33,151 nt of DNA, from the NCBI RefSeq assembly GCF_001984095.1, contig NZ_LYVQ01000052.1, positions 1-33,151 on the forward strand, written 5' to 3'. The notes beneath the pieces are model-generated. The model saw only the letters and a program-made list of their open reading frames with translations, did not search any database and was not told where the DNA came from. This document shows, piece by piece, positions 13,951 to 21,782 of this stretch. Every line of letters begins with the position of its first letter. Position 1 is the first letter of the stretch. The position numbers and the translations under genes are program-made. Origin of the DNA: Pelomonas sp. KK5. Its GTDB lineage: Bacteria; Pseudomonadota; Gammaproteobacteria; Burkholderiales; Burkholderiaceae_C.

Positions 13951-15165
13951 TCAGAAGTAGCGCACCCAGGCCTGGGTGGAGCGGCGCTTGAACGCCGCGA
14001 AGGCGCGCACCGGGATGTAGAGCAGCGGCACCATCGCCAGCCACACCACCCACACGACCCAGAAGGAATCCGCATCGACGCCGAAGCGGGTGCCCTGGTT
14101 CGGGCCGAATATGGCCAGCAGGATGCGGTAGCTGATCATCAGCACATAGAGGTGGAAGATGTAATAGAACATCGGCGCGCCGCCGAAGGTCGAACAGACG
14201 CGGGTGAAGCCGTTGTCCGCCTTCTCCAGCGCCGCCAGCATCAGCAGGCCGCCGCCCAGCGTCATCAGCAGGAAGTCCAGCGAGGGCGGGTACTTGGTGA
14301 AGTCGAGCCAGTCCTTCAGCGTCTCGATGCCGTTGGCCTGGGGGGTCCAGGGCGCGTTCTCACCGTAGATGTTGAAGCCGCGCAGCACCAGCAGCAGGGC
14401 CAGGCAGGCTAGGCCCGTGAGCACCAGCGTGCGCTGGCGCTGCAGCCGGCTCACCGCCGCGGAGAAGAGCGGCGCGAAGGCATAGCCGAGCAGGATCACG
14501 CCGACCCAGGGCAGCGCCGGATAGGTCAGCTTGACCTTCAGCGCGCCGTCGGCGACCAGCCAACCGCGGTGCAGCATCAGGGTCCAAAGCGGGAACCAGG
14601 CGCTGTCCGGCGCGACCACGTAGCCGGCCACCGCGTTGTGGCCGCCCACGATGAGCAGCCCCAGCGTCGCCAGCAGCCAGCGCGGCAGGCCGGACATGTA
14701 GGCCAGCACGACCATGCTGAAGCCGATCGCCCACATGACCTGCAGGTAGAGCACGGTGTAGGTGCCGCTCCAGGCGAAGTTCACCAGCGTCAGTTCCAGC
14801 AGGATCAGCAGCAGGCCGCGCTTGAGCAGGAAGTCGCGCACGTCGCGCTTCGCGCCGCTCGGCGGGTTGGCATAGAGCCAGGCCGACAGGCCGGTCAGGA
14901 ACACGAACACCGGGGCGCAGAAATGCGCGGCCAGGCGCGAGAAGAAGACATCCGAGGGCGTGCCGGGCACGGTCATCGGATCGGTCACCTGCAGGTGCAG
15001 GTAGAGCGTCTCCCGCACGTGGTCCAGCAGCATCACGATCATCACGAAGCCCCGCAGCGCGTCGATGGACGTGATGCGCGCCTTGTGCGCAGCAATTTGA
15101 CCCGACAGCGATGCAGCAGGCTGCGGCATCACTGCGGCACGGGACAGACTGGACGGAGTGGACAT
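13951..15165 (-). CDS. DUF1624/HGSNAT-like polytopic membrane protein
   Basis: The product has 404 residues. It has a hydrophilic N-terminus of ~28 residues, then 'RITSIDALRGFVMIVMLLDHVRE' (30-52), the entry signature of the heparan-alpha-glucosaminide N-acetyltransferase-like (DUF1624) membrane family, and about ten hydrophobic helices to the end. Relatives are predicted to pass an acyl group across the membrane onto an extracytoplasmic sugar; the His in 'LLDH' is a plausible acyl-accepting residue by analogy with human HGSNAT. It lies 31 bp after the PepSY gene and 15 bp before the AraC gene, all on the same strand. Its job beside a siderophore-type receptor is not obvious; modification of a surface glycan is one possibility. 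Confidence 0.85.
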   Translation of the reverse strand: MSTPSSLSRAAVMPQPAASLSGQIAAHKARITSIDALRGFVMIVMLLDHVRETLYLHLQVTDPMTVPGTPSDVFFSRLAAHFCAPVFVFLTGLSAWLYANPPSGAKRDVRDFLLKRGLLLILLELTLVNFAWSGTYTVLYLQVMWAIGFSMVVLAYMSGLPRWLLATLGLLIVGGHNAVAGYVVAPDSAWFPLWTLMLHRGWLVADGALKVKLTYPALPWVGVILLGYAFAPLFSAAVSRLQRQRTLVLTGLACLALLLVLRGFNIYGENAPWTPQANGIETLKDWLDFTKYPPSLDFLLMTLGGGLLMLAALEKADNGFTRVCSTFGGAPMFYYIFHLYVLMISYRILLAIFGPNQGTRFGVDADSFWVVWVVWLAMVPLLYIPVRAFAAFKRRSTQAWVRYF

Positions 15166-15196
15166 GATGGACTCGTCGAAAAAGGATTGAGTGGGT

Positions 15197-16231
15197 TCAG
15201 CGCGGCAGCTTGCGCTGTCGCCAGGGCAGGCCCGTCAGCAGTAGGGCCGCCAGGGACAGGGCCAGGGCGGTCCAGCCCAGACGCATCAGCAGGGCCGTCG
15301 TGGGCCCACCCCACGGCGGCACGGCGCCTGCATGCAAGGAGAAGATCACGTTGACGTAGCGCTCGACCAGCGGCAACTGCCGTCCGTCGCGCACCGCGAC
15401 AACCCCGCCGCCCTGCTCGGCCACGAAGACCTGGCTGAGCCCGTAGGGGTGCCATTCCTCGCCGCGCAGGCGCAGGCGCAGCAGCCCCGGCGCCTGCCGG
15501 TACAGTCGCTGCGGCCTGGCCTCGGGCAGGGCCGCAGCAGCATTGAGCAAGGCTTGGCCTGCCGAGACCCGTGCCAGGTCCGGGCGCACCGGTGCCACGG
15601 GGATCTCCATGGCCGGTTGACCGCCCAGCGCGACGATCGCAGCACGCACGGCACCCGGCCAGCTCAGTGCCGCGGCCGTGCCGAACAGCAGAGCCAGCGG
15701 CATCAGCGCCACGATGCCGACGCGCCGGTGCCAGCGCCGCCGCAGCTGTGGCGCGCGGGTGCGTCGCAGCCGCCACCACAGCCGCAGGCCCACAGCCGTC
15801 GAGCAGAGCGCAAGGCAGGCCACCAGCCCGGTCAACCAGAAGCCGCCGACTCCCAGCCATTGCCACAGATGCAGTCGCACCAGCCAGGGGCCCAGCAGCG
15901 CGTCCTCGCCAACCACGGCCAGCAGGCGGCCGTCCGCGGCCGCCAGCTCGGCCCGCCAGCGTTTCCCCCGCGTGTCGTCCAGTTCGACCTGCAGCGTGGA
16001 CCTGCCCAGTTGCACCAGCCGCCACTGCAGGTCGGGCCGCGTGGCCTGCAGCGTCGCCAGGCCGCGATCGAGCGCATCGGCCTGCGCCTGGAGGGAGGGC
16101 CCGGCCGCCGCCGGTGCCTCATCGGGCAGCGGCTGCAGCCATTGCATGCCGGCACCGGTCAGCGCGGCGACCAGCAGCAGGGCGGCCAGCCCCCGGCCGA
16201 CCCAGCGGTGGAAACGCATCATGGATTTCAT
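15197..16231 (-). CDS. PepSY-associated transmembrane protein (iron-regulated membrane protein type)
   Basis: The product has 344 residues. It opens with 'RFHRWVGRGLAALLLVAALTG', the classical first helix of PepSY_TM proteins (H-R-W-x-G), followed by a periplasmic PepSY-like region (~45-115), 'LHLWQWLGVGGFWLTGLVACLALCSTAVGL' helices with His near the membrane, a further 'RRRWHRRVGIVALMPLALLFGTA' helix, a second periplasmic region and a last helix before 'WRQRK'. The paired His residues in helices fit the view that members bind haem and act as ferric-siderophore reductases beside TonB receptors. It begins 21 bp after the receptor gene and is co-transcribed with it. It is shorter than four-helix members (~380-500 residues). 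Confidence 0.85.
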   Translation of the reverse strand: MKSMMRFHRWVGRGLAALLLVAALTGAGMQWLQPLPDEAPAAAGPSLQAQADALDRGLATLQATRPDLQWRLVQLGRSTLQVELDDTRGKRWRAELAAADGRLLAVVGEDALLGPWLVRLHLWQWLGVGGFWLTGLVACLALCSTAVGLRLWWRLRRTRAPQLRRRWHRRVGIVALMPLALLFGTAAALSWPGAVRAAIVALGGQPAMEIPVAPVRPDLARVSAGQALLNAAAALPEARPQRLYRQAPGLLRLRLRGEEWHPYGLSQVFVAEQGGGVVAVRDGRQLPLVERYVNVIFSLHAGAVPPWGGPTTALLMRLGWTALALSLAALLLTGLPWRQRKLPR

Positions 16232-16252
16232 GGCCTGGTGCGTCCGGCTGCG

Positions 16253-18439
16253 TCAGAACTTGTATTGGCCCGCCAAGGTGAACTTGCGGCCATTGCCGGG
16301 GAAGACCCACCACTGGGCATAGGAACTGCTGTAGAAGGTCTTGTCGAAGACGTTGTCGACGTCGAGCGTGAACTTCCACGCCTTGCCAATGGCGTAGCTG
16401 CCGATCAGCTTGACCGTCGTGTAGGCCGGCAGCTTGAAGAGGTCGGCCTGCACCACCGGCGCCACGGAGCCCTCGCGTTCCCCGACGTAGTTCAGGCCCA
16501 CGCCCGCCGTTGCGGCGTTGCCTGCGAGTTTGAAGGACTGCACCAGCAGCAGGTTGGCGCTATGGCGTGGCACGTTGGGCAGTTGGCGGCCGACCAGGCT
16601 GACGCCGGTCGCCGCGGCGTTGTCCTGGGTCACCTTCGCGTCGGTGAACGCATAGGCCGCAGACAGCAGCAGGCCCGACGCGATCTCGCCGCCCAGGTCG
16701 AACTCGACGCCCTTGCTCTGCACCTCGCCGGCGGGGATGGACGCATTGTTCGGATCCCGCGGGTCGGGCGTCAGCACGTTGTTCTTGGAGATCTTGTAGA
16801 TCGCCAGCGTGCTGCTGATCTTGCCGTCGGCGGAGTCGTACTTGGCGCCGACCTCGGCGGACTTGCCTTTCTCGGCCGGGAAGGGCTGCTTCTCGAAGCT
16901 GACGCCGCTGTTCGGGCGGAAGCTCTTGGAGGCAGTGGCATACAGCGCCACCGTCTTGCTCGGCTGGTAGACGAGGCCGGCACGCGGCGAGGTGGCGCTC
17001 AACGTCTGCGCCACGGTCAGGCCGCTGTTGTGATCCAGCAGCGACTGGTCGTATTTGTCATAGCGCACACCCAGCAGCAGCTTCCACTGCGCGGCCAGGT
17101 CGATCTGGTCTTGCGCGTAGACCGACTTGGAGCGCTGCTCCTCGTGCGTGGCGGTCAGCGGTGCGGCCGGGAAGGCGGGCGGCGGATTGCCGTAGACGGG
17201 GTTGTAGAGGTCGATGTCCTGGCTCGCCAGCCGCCGGACGCGGAACTGCAGGCGGTTGTCGGTGAACTTGTAGCCGTCCACGCCGAACAGCAGGTTGTGC
17301 TGCATGCCCGCGCCGCGCACCTTGCCCAGCAGCTCGAAGCGGCCCGATACGTCGAGGGCCGAGTTGTCGCGCGAGCGGCGCTGGCGCACCAGGGTGTGGC
17401 CGTCGGTTCGCAGGAAGGTGTAGCCGTCGCCCAGCACGGAGACCTCGGTCGAGATGCCCTTGATCGAGCTCTCGCGGTAGCTGACGCCGGTCTGGATCGA
17501 CCAGTCGTCGTTGAAGTAGTGCTGCACGAAGAGCTGGTTGCCGGTGGTCTTGGTGACGTGCGGGCCGTCGCCCGGTTCGCCCAGGAAGCGCGAGCGCGGC
17601 ACGACGCCGAGCTGGCCGTTGATGGCGACGACGCCGCGGTCGAAGGTGGCCTCCTGCTTGGAGTACTCCAGCTCGTAGGAGATGGTCGTGTCCTCGCCCA
17701 GCATCCACAGGAAGGACGGCGACACCAGCGTGCGCTCGGACATGACGTGGTCGCGGTAGCTGTCGCCCTTCTCGTGGGCAGCGTTGAGGCGGTAGGCCAG
17801 GCTGTCGGAGATGGGGCCGGTCAGGTCGGCCGTCTCGCGGAACGTGGAGTAGCTGCCGCCTGACAGGCCCAGCGTGTACTCGGGCACGAACAGCGGCTTC
17901 TTGGTCGTCATGTTGACGGTGCCTCCGGGCTCGCCGCGGCCGTACAGCGCCGAGGCCGGGCCCTTCAGGATTTCCACCGACGCGGTGTTGGCCGAATCGC
18001 GCACGCCGTTGTAGCCGCGGCTGTAGTTGAAGCCGTTGACCATGTAGTCGGAGCCGAAGTTGGGGTCGCCGGTGAAGCCGCGCATCGCGTAGCTGTCCCA
18101 CACGCCGCCGAAGTTGCTCTGCTTGGCGATGCCGCTGCTCAGTTCGAGCGCATCGGCCAGCTTGGTCACGCCGGCATCCTGCAGCACGTCGGCCGAGAGC
18201 ACGCGTACGCTCTGCGCCATGTCGCGCACCAGCGTGTCGGTCTTCATCGCGCCGGTGGCGGAGAGGTTGCGATAGGGCTGCTTGGTGCCCAGCACCGTCA
18301 CCGTGCTGAGCTGCGAGGATGATGCGGCGCTGGCCGCGTCCTCCGGCGCCTTCGCCGCATCCTGCGCCCACACGGCAGGACAGCAGGCGAGACATACGGC
18401 CGCCGGGATCGCGGCACGGGAAATGCGTCGTTTGGACAT
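16253..18439 (-). CDS. TonB-dependent siderophore-type outer-membrane receptor
   Basis: The product has 728 residues: a signal peptide ('VCLACCPAVWAQ', cleavage ~26), then a short Ala/Ser-rich stretch and the plug domain ('LSTVTVLGTKQPYRNL', 'VRVLSADVLQDAGVTKLADAL', 'YAMRGF', 'VEILKGPASALYGRGEPGG'). A 22-strand barrel follows, ending in 'GRKFTLAGQYKF' with the C-terminal Phe. The plug wording is that of ferric-siderophore (FhuA/FpvA-like) receptors; no N-terminal signalling domain for a sigma/anti-sigma pair is present. The ATG at 18439 is chosen because AGGAG lies nine bases upstream and the signal peptide begins there; an in-frame start at 18469 only adds ten residues. The next gene is the PepSY protein, a usual partner. 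The ligand could be a ferric siderophore or, given the HupE group downstream, another metal chelate. Confidence 0.94.
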   Translation of the reverse strand: MSKRRISRAAIPAAVCLACCPAVWAQDAAKAPEDAASAASSSQLSTVTVLGTKQPYRNLSATGAMKTDTLVRDMAQSVRVLSADVLQDAGVTKLADALELSSGIAKQSNFGGVWDSYAMRGFTGDPNFGSDYMVNGFNYSRGYNGVRDSANTASVEILKGPASALYGRGEPGGTVNMTTKKPLFVPEYTLGLSGGSYSTFRETADLTGPISDSLAYRLNAAHEKGDSYRDHVMSERTLVSPSFLWMLGEDTTISYELEYSKQEATFDRGVVAINGQLGVVPRSRFLGEPGDGPHVTKTTGNQLFVQHYFNDDWSIQTGVSYRESSIKGISTEVSVLGDGYTFLRTDGHTLVRQRRSRDNSALDVSGRFELLGKVRGAGMQHNLLFGVDGYKFTDNRLQFRVRRLASQDIDLYNPVYGNPPPAFPAAPLTATHEEQRSKSVYAQDQIDLAAQWKLLLGVRYDKYDQSLLDHNSGLTVAQTLSATSPRAGLVYQPSKTVALYATASKSFRPNSGVSFEKQPFPAEKGKSAEVGAKYDSADGKISSTLAIYKISKNNVLTPDPRDPNNASIPAGEVQSKGVEFDLGGEIASGLLLSAAYAFTDAKVTQDNAAATGVSLVGRQLPNVPRHSANLLLVQSFKLAGNAATAGVGLNYVGEREGSVAPVVQADLFKLPAYTTVKLIGSYAIGKAWKFTLDVDNVFDKTFYSSSYAQWWVFPGNGRKFTLAGQYKF

Positions 18440-18704
18440 CGCGAAGAACTCCTGAAATGTTGTGGTCAAGGATGGGCGGCTGCTTCGCGACGCAGGCCTG
18501 GGAAGGGCTGCAGGACCTTGTGCTGAGGGCGGCGCGGCATGGAGGAATTATGAAAATTCGAGCCGCACAAGCACTGCCGTTTGAGGGCCTGTGCACGCAA
18601 TGTTCGATTGATTTGCCGGACCCTTGCCAGCACGCCATGCTGAATACGGCGAGCTGGTGCGCGGCCAGCGGCTTTGGTGCGCGGACTGCACCGCGATGGG
18701 CCAT
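18440..18704. promoter_or_regulatory. Leader/promoter region of the TonB receptor gene
   Basis: No convincing gene is seen in this stretch. AGGAG (18453-18449, minus strand) is the receptor's ribosome-binding site. An unusually AT-rich patch at 18543-18560 contains the inverted repeat GAATT-N5-AATTC (18545-18559); read on the minus strand it gives TTTTCATAATTCC, a possible -10 region about 110 bp before the receptor ATG. I found no sequence close to the canonical Fur box. On the plus strand a GGAGG followed by ATG (18550) opens an 85-codon frame that runs through the Lrp terminator and end of the Lrp gene; it is probably chance. Confidence 0.35.
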
Positions 18705-18731
18705 GAAAAACGCCGGCTCTGAGGCCGGCGT
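18705..18731 (-). terminator. Intrinsic terminator of the Lrp/aminotransferase operon
   Basis: Read on the minus strand, ACGCCGGC (18731-18724) and GCCGGCGT (18717-18710) form an eight-pair GC-rich stem with a six-base loop, directly followed by five T (18710-18706). It lies 30 bp after the stop of the Lrp gene. This is the clearest intrinsic terminator in the window and separates the Lrp operon from the TonB receptor gene. Confidence 0.85.
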
Positions 18732-18742
18732 CGGGTCGTGGA

Positions 18743-18761
18743 AGCGGCCTTACCGGCCGCT
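18743..18761 (-). other. Second stem-loop at the end of the Lrp gene
   Basis: AGCGGCC (18743-18749) can pair with GGCCGCT (18755-18761) across a five-base loop. Its right arm touches the last base of the Lrp stop codon. With the terminator at 18705-18731 it makes a tandem pair of hairpins; it lacks a T tract of its own and may assist termination or protect the 3' end. Confidence 0.5.
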
Positions 18762-19252
18762 CAGGTGGTGGGCGGGAACAGCCCTTCGATCGGGTAGTGG
18801 GTCTTGATGAACACCGACTTGATGACGATGTAGCTGAAGTACTTTTCGATGCCGATATTGCGTTCCAGCAGGCTCTCGATCACCGACTGGTAGTGGTTCA
18901 CGCCGCGCGTCGTGAACTTCAGCATGTAGTCGTAGCCGCCGCTGATCAGGTGGCATTCGAGGATCTCCTCGACATCGCGGATCGCCGACTCGAAGCGGAT
19001 GAAATCCTCTCGGTGATGGTCGGCCAGCGTCACCTCGGTGAAGACGGTGAGCGTGTCGCCCAGCTTCTCCAGCCGCAGCTGCGCGCCATAGCCCGCGATG
19101 TAGCCGGCGGTCTCGAGGCGCTTGACGCGGATCAGGCAGGGACTCGGCGACAGGCCGACCGCATCGGCCAGGTCGACATTGGTGATGCGACCGTTGCGCT
19201 GCAGCTGGCTCAGGATGCGCAGGTCAAGGCGGTCGAGTTTGAGAGGTCCCAC
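18761..19252 (-). CDS. Lrp/AsnC-family transcriptional regulator
   Basis: The product has 163 residues, a normal Lrp length. Residues 1-60 form the helix-turn-helix domain ('LDRLDLRILSQLQRNGRITNVDLADAVGLSPSPCLIRVKRLE'), linked to a RAM ligand/oligomerisation domain ('TVFTEVTLADHHREDF' to 'ISGGYDYMLKFTTRGVNHYQ'). The end reads 'KYFSYIVIKSVFIKTHYPIEGLF'. The start is GTG (19252). Family members sense amino acids and act as octamers that bend promoter DNA. It is the last gene of a minus-strand operon with an aminotransferase, so it probably responds to the amino-group substrate or product and controls the divergent promoters at 22665-23101; that target is inference. Confidence 0.93.
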   Translation of the reverse strand: MGPLKLDRLDLRILSQLQRNGRITNVDLADAVGLSPSPCLIRVKRLETAGYIAGYGAQLRLEKLGDTLTVFTEVTLADHHREDFIRFESAIRDVEEILECHLISGGYDYMLKFTTRGVNHYQSVIESLLERNIGIEKYFSYIVIKSVFIKTHYPIEGLFPPTT

Positions 19253-19323
19253 GAAGATGCGTCGCTTGTGAAGTCAGGGGTGGCTTGATTCTGCGTCCAG
19301 CCTGCGCGTTATGCCTATTGGGG

Positions 19324-20721
19324 CTACTTCATAGCCGCGCGCACGTCCGGCGCGGCCAGCACCTCGTCCAGCGTCTTCTTCAGGCGCTGGGCCATCAAGC
19401 CGAACTCCGACTCGGTGAAGCACAGGGCCGGCGCGAAGCCGAGGATGTGGTCGCCGAAGGAGCGGAAGACCAGGCCGTTGTCGTAGCCGGACTGGAAGAG
19501 GCGATCCGACAGGCCCAGCGCCGGATCGAAGCCGCGCTTCGTCGCCTTGTCGCTGACCAGCTCCAGCGCGCCGAGCAGGCCGCGATGGCGCGAGTCGCCG
19601 ACCAGCGGATGGTCCAGCAGCCCGTCCAGCACGGCGGCGAAATGCGGGGCCACCGCCTGCCCGTTGGCCAGCAGGCCGCCCTCCTCGTACAGGCGCAGCA
19701 CTTCCAGTGCCACGGCGGCGCTGACCGGATGGGCCGAATAGGTGGCGCCGTGGCCGATCACCGCACCGGCCGGCGCGCCGTCGGCGATGCCCGCGTAGAC
19801 CTTCTCGGACAGCAGCGTCGCGCCCATCGGCGCGTAGCCGGCGGTCAGGCCCTTGGCCAGCGTCATCAGGTCGGGCTCGACCCCTTCGGCGGCGCAGGCG
19901 AACATCGGCCCGGTGCGGCCGAAGCCGGTGATCACCTCGTCGACGACGAAGAGGATGTCCAGCTCGCGGGCGGCCTCGCTCATGGCCTTCAGCCAACCCG
20001 CGGGCGGGATGATCACGCCGCCCGAACCCTGGATGGGTTCGCAGAAGAACGCAGCCACGTTCTCGGCGCCCAGTTCCGCGACCTTGGCGCGCAGCGCCGC
20101 CACCGAGGCCGCGATGATCGCCTGCGGGTCCTGGCCGACCGGGCTGCGGTAGGGGTAGGGCGAGGCGATGTAGTGCTGGCTCGGCAGCGGCATGTCGAAG
20201 CCGCGGTGGAAGGCCGGCAGGGCGGTCAGCCCCGCACCGACCGAGGACGAGCCGTGGTAGCCGCGCTCCAGCGAGATGAACTGCTTCTTGCTCGGGCGGC
20301 CGGTGTTGTTGTAGTACTGGACGATCAGTCGCACCGCGGCATCGATCGCCTCCGAGCCGCCCAGCGTCAGGTAGACGCGTGTCAGCGAGGCCGGGCTCAG
20401 CTCGACCAGCCGGGCCGCCAGCCGGATCGCCGGTTCGCTGCCGAAATGGAAGTAGCCGGTGGCATAGGGCAGCTTGCTCATCTGCGCGGCGGCGGCCCGC
20501 ACGACGCTGTCCTGGCCATAGCCGACATTGACGCACCAGAGCCCGGCGAAGGCATCCAGCAGCCGGTGGCCGGTCGAGTCCGTGAGCCAGGAACCCTGGC
20601 CCGATTCGAGCATGCGGACGCCGCGGGCCTCGTGCTGGCGCCAGGGCGCGACAGGGTGGATCAGATGGCTGCGATCGAGGGCGATGAGGGCATCGAGATG
20701 GGGATGGGCTTGAGACTGCAT
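19324..20721 (-). CDS. Class III PLP aminotransferase (amine/omega-amino acid : pyruvate type)
   Basis: The product has 465 residues. Fold-type I class III marks are all present: 'GLWCVNVGYG' (60-69), 'GGSEAIDAAVRLI' (121-133), 'RGYHGSSSVGA' (153-163), 'EPIQGSGGVIIPP' (228-240), 'VVDEVITGFGRTG' with cofactor Asp261, and Schiff-base Lys290 in 'LAKGLTAGYAPMGA'. The closest pattern is the putrescine/beta-alanine/omega-amine:pyruvate group (SpuC-like), which moves a terminal amino group to pyruvate and leaves an aldehyde. I take the ATG at 20721; an upstream TTG (20754) would add eleven residues. A 133-bp gap separates it from the dehydrogenase gene upstream. The aldehyde product would suit the aldehyde dehydrogenase at 31359. 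Confidence 0.92.
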   Translation of the reverse strand: MQSQAHPHLDALIALDRSHLIHPVAPWRQHEARGVRMLESGQGSWLTDSTGHRLLDAFAGLWCVNVGYGQDSVVRAAAAQMSKLPYATGYFHFGSEPAIRLAARLVELSPASLTRVYLTLGGSEAIDAAVRLIVQYYNNTGRPSKKQFISLERGYHGSSSVGAGLTALPAFHRGFDMPLPSQHYIASPYPYRSPVGQDPQAIIAASVAALRAKVAELGAENVAAFFCEPIQGSGGVIIPPAGWLKAMSEAARELDILFVVDEVITGFGRTGPMFACAAEGVEPDLMTLAKGLTAGYAPMGATLLSEKVYAGIADGAPAGAVIGHGATYSAHPVSAAVALEVLRLYEEGGLLANGQAVAPHFAAVLDGLLDHPLVGDSRHRGLLGALELVSDKATKRGFDPALGLSDRLFQSGYDNGLVFRSFGDHILGFAPALCFTESEFGLMAQRLKKTLDEVLAAPDVRAAMK

Positions 20722-20854
20722 GGGTGACAGAACGTCGTCGTGGACATGGCTCAAAGCTTAGGTTCAGCGGCGAAGCGGGTGGTGCCGCAATCGGGGCCGC
20801 CGGGGACGCCACGCGGCTGTTCTTTGCGCGCGGACAGCAGAAGATTCTGCGGGC

Positions 20855-21781
20855 TCAGTAGCCCAGGCGCCTGTCGACCAGGCCATGCAGGGGCTGGCCT
20901 GTGGCGTGGCGCCGCAGGTTCTCGATCACGGCCAGCGCGGCGGTCTCCGGCTGGGTCATGCTGGCGATGTGCGGCGTCAGGCTGATCGCCGGGTGGCGCC
21001 AGAAGGGATGCTCTGCGGGCAACGGTTCGGGCTCGGTGACGTCGAGCACCGCATGGGCGATGTGCCCCGCATCGAGCGCTGCCAGCAGATCGTGCTGCAC
21101 CAGCTGCGGCCCGCGGCCGACATGCACGAGGCACGCGCCCTGCGGCAAGGCCGCGAACAGGGAAGCATCGAGGAAGCCGCGCGTGTCCTCGGTCAGCGGC
21201 AGCAGGCAGACGAGGATCTGCGTGCCGGCCAGGAAGGCGGGCAGTTCCTCGGGCCCGGCGTGGCAGCGCACTCCGTCGAGCTGGTGCCGCGAGCGGCTCC
21301 AGGCCGCGCAGTCGAAGCCGAAGCCGCGCAACTGCTTCAGCACCGCCTGGCCGAGCGAGCCCAGGCCCAGCACGCCGATGCTGCGGCGGGTCGCGGGCTG
21401 CACCGGCAGGGCCTGCCAGCGGGCCTCGCACTGCTGGGCCTGGTATCGCGGCATGTCACGATGCAGGCCCAGCACGGCCCAGCAGACGTACTCGACCATG
21501 CCCGCGACGATGCCCGGTTCGATCATCCGCACGACCGGCAGATCGGGCGGCAGGGCAGCGAAGTCGAACTGGTCGACGCCGGCGCCGGTCGAGAACAACA
21601 GCTCAAGGCGAGGCAGCCGATCGGCCAGGCCTTGCGGGGGCTCCCAGGCCGCCAGGAAGCGCACCGCGCCCGGGTCGCCGATATCGGGCCAGATGCGGAA
21701 GTCGATCCCGGGCGCCTCTCGCGCGAACACCTCGGCCCAGATGCGGCCGCGCACCGGGTCGGACTTGTAGACGAAGCTCAC
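20855..21781 (-). CDS. D-2-hydroxyacid dehydrogenase (GhrA-like glyoxylate/hydroxypyruvate reductase)
   Basis: The product has 308 residues, the usual length for GhrA. The NAD(P) motif 'GVLGLGSLGQAV' (136-147) is followed by the catalytic trio: Arg223 in 'VHVGRGPQL', Glu252 in 'TEPEPLP' and His271 in 'SLTPHIASMT'. The family reduces glyoxylate, hydroxypyruvate or other 2-oxo acids to D-2-hydroxyacids. The start is a GTG at 21781, one base after the acetyltransferase stop; an in-frame TTG (21829) would overlap that gene, and no ATG lies near the N-terminus. Tight spacing makes it translationally linked to the acetyltransferase. In this operon it may reduce the 2-oxo acid made by the aminotransferase or oxidase. 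Confidence 0.9.
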   Translation of the reverse strand: MSFVYKSDPVRGRIWAEVFAREAPGIDFRIWPDIGDPGAVRFLAAWEPPQGLADRLPRLELLFSTGAGVDQFDFAALPPDLPVVRMIEPGIVAGMVEYVCWAVLGLHRDMPRYQAQQCEARWQALPVQPATRRSIGVLGLGSLGQAVLKQLRGFGFDCAAWSRSRHQLDGVRCHAGPEELPAFLAGTQILVCLLPLTEDTRGFLDASLFAALPQGACLVHVGRGPQLVQHDLLAALDAGHIAHAVLDVTEPEPLPAEHPFWRHPAISLTPHIASMTQPETAALAVIENLRRHATGQPLHGLVDRRLGY

Positions 21782-21782
21782 T

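Noticed and set aside
15332-17863. An 843-codon plus-strand frame opposite the PepSY and TonB-receptor genes
   Set aside because: It spans two clear genes on the other strand, has low-complexity Gln/Arg/Val composition and no recognisable motif.
18440-18704. Fur box upstream of the siderophore-type receptor
   Set aside because: I looked for a GATAATGATAATCATTATC-like site on both strands and found nothing close; only the GAATT-N5-AATTC repeat stands out.
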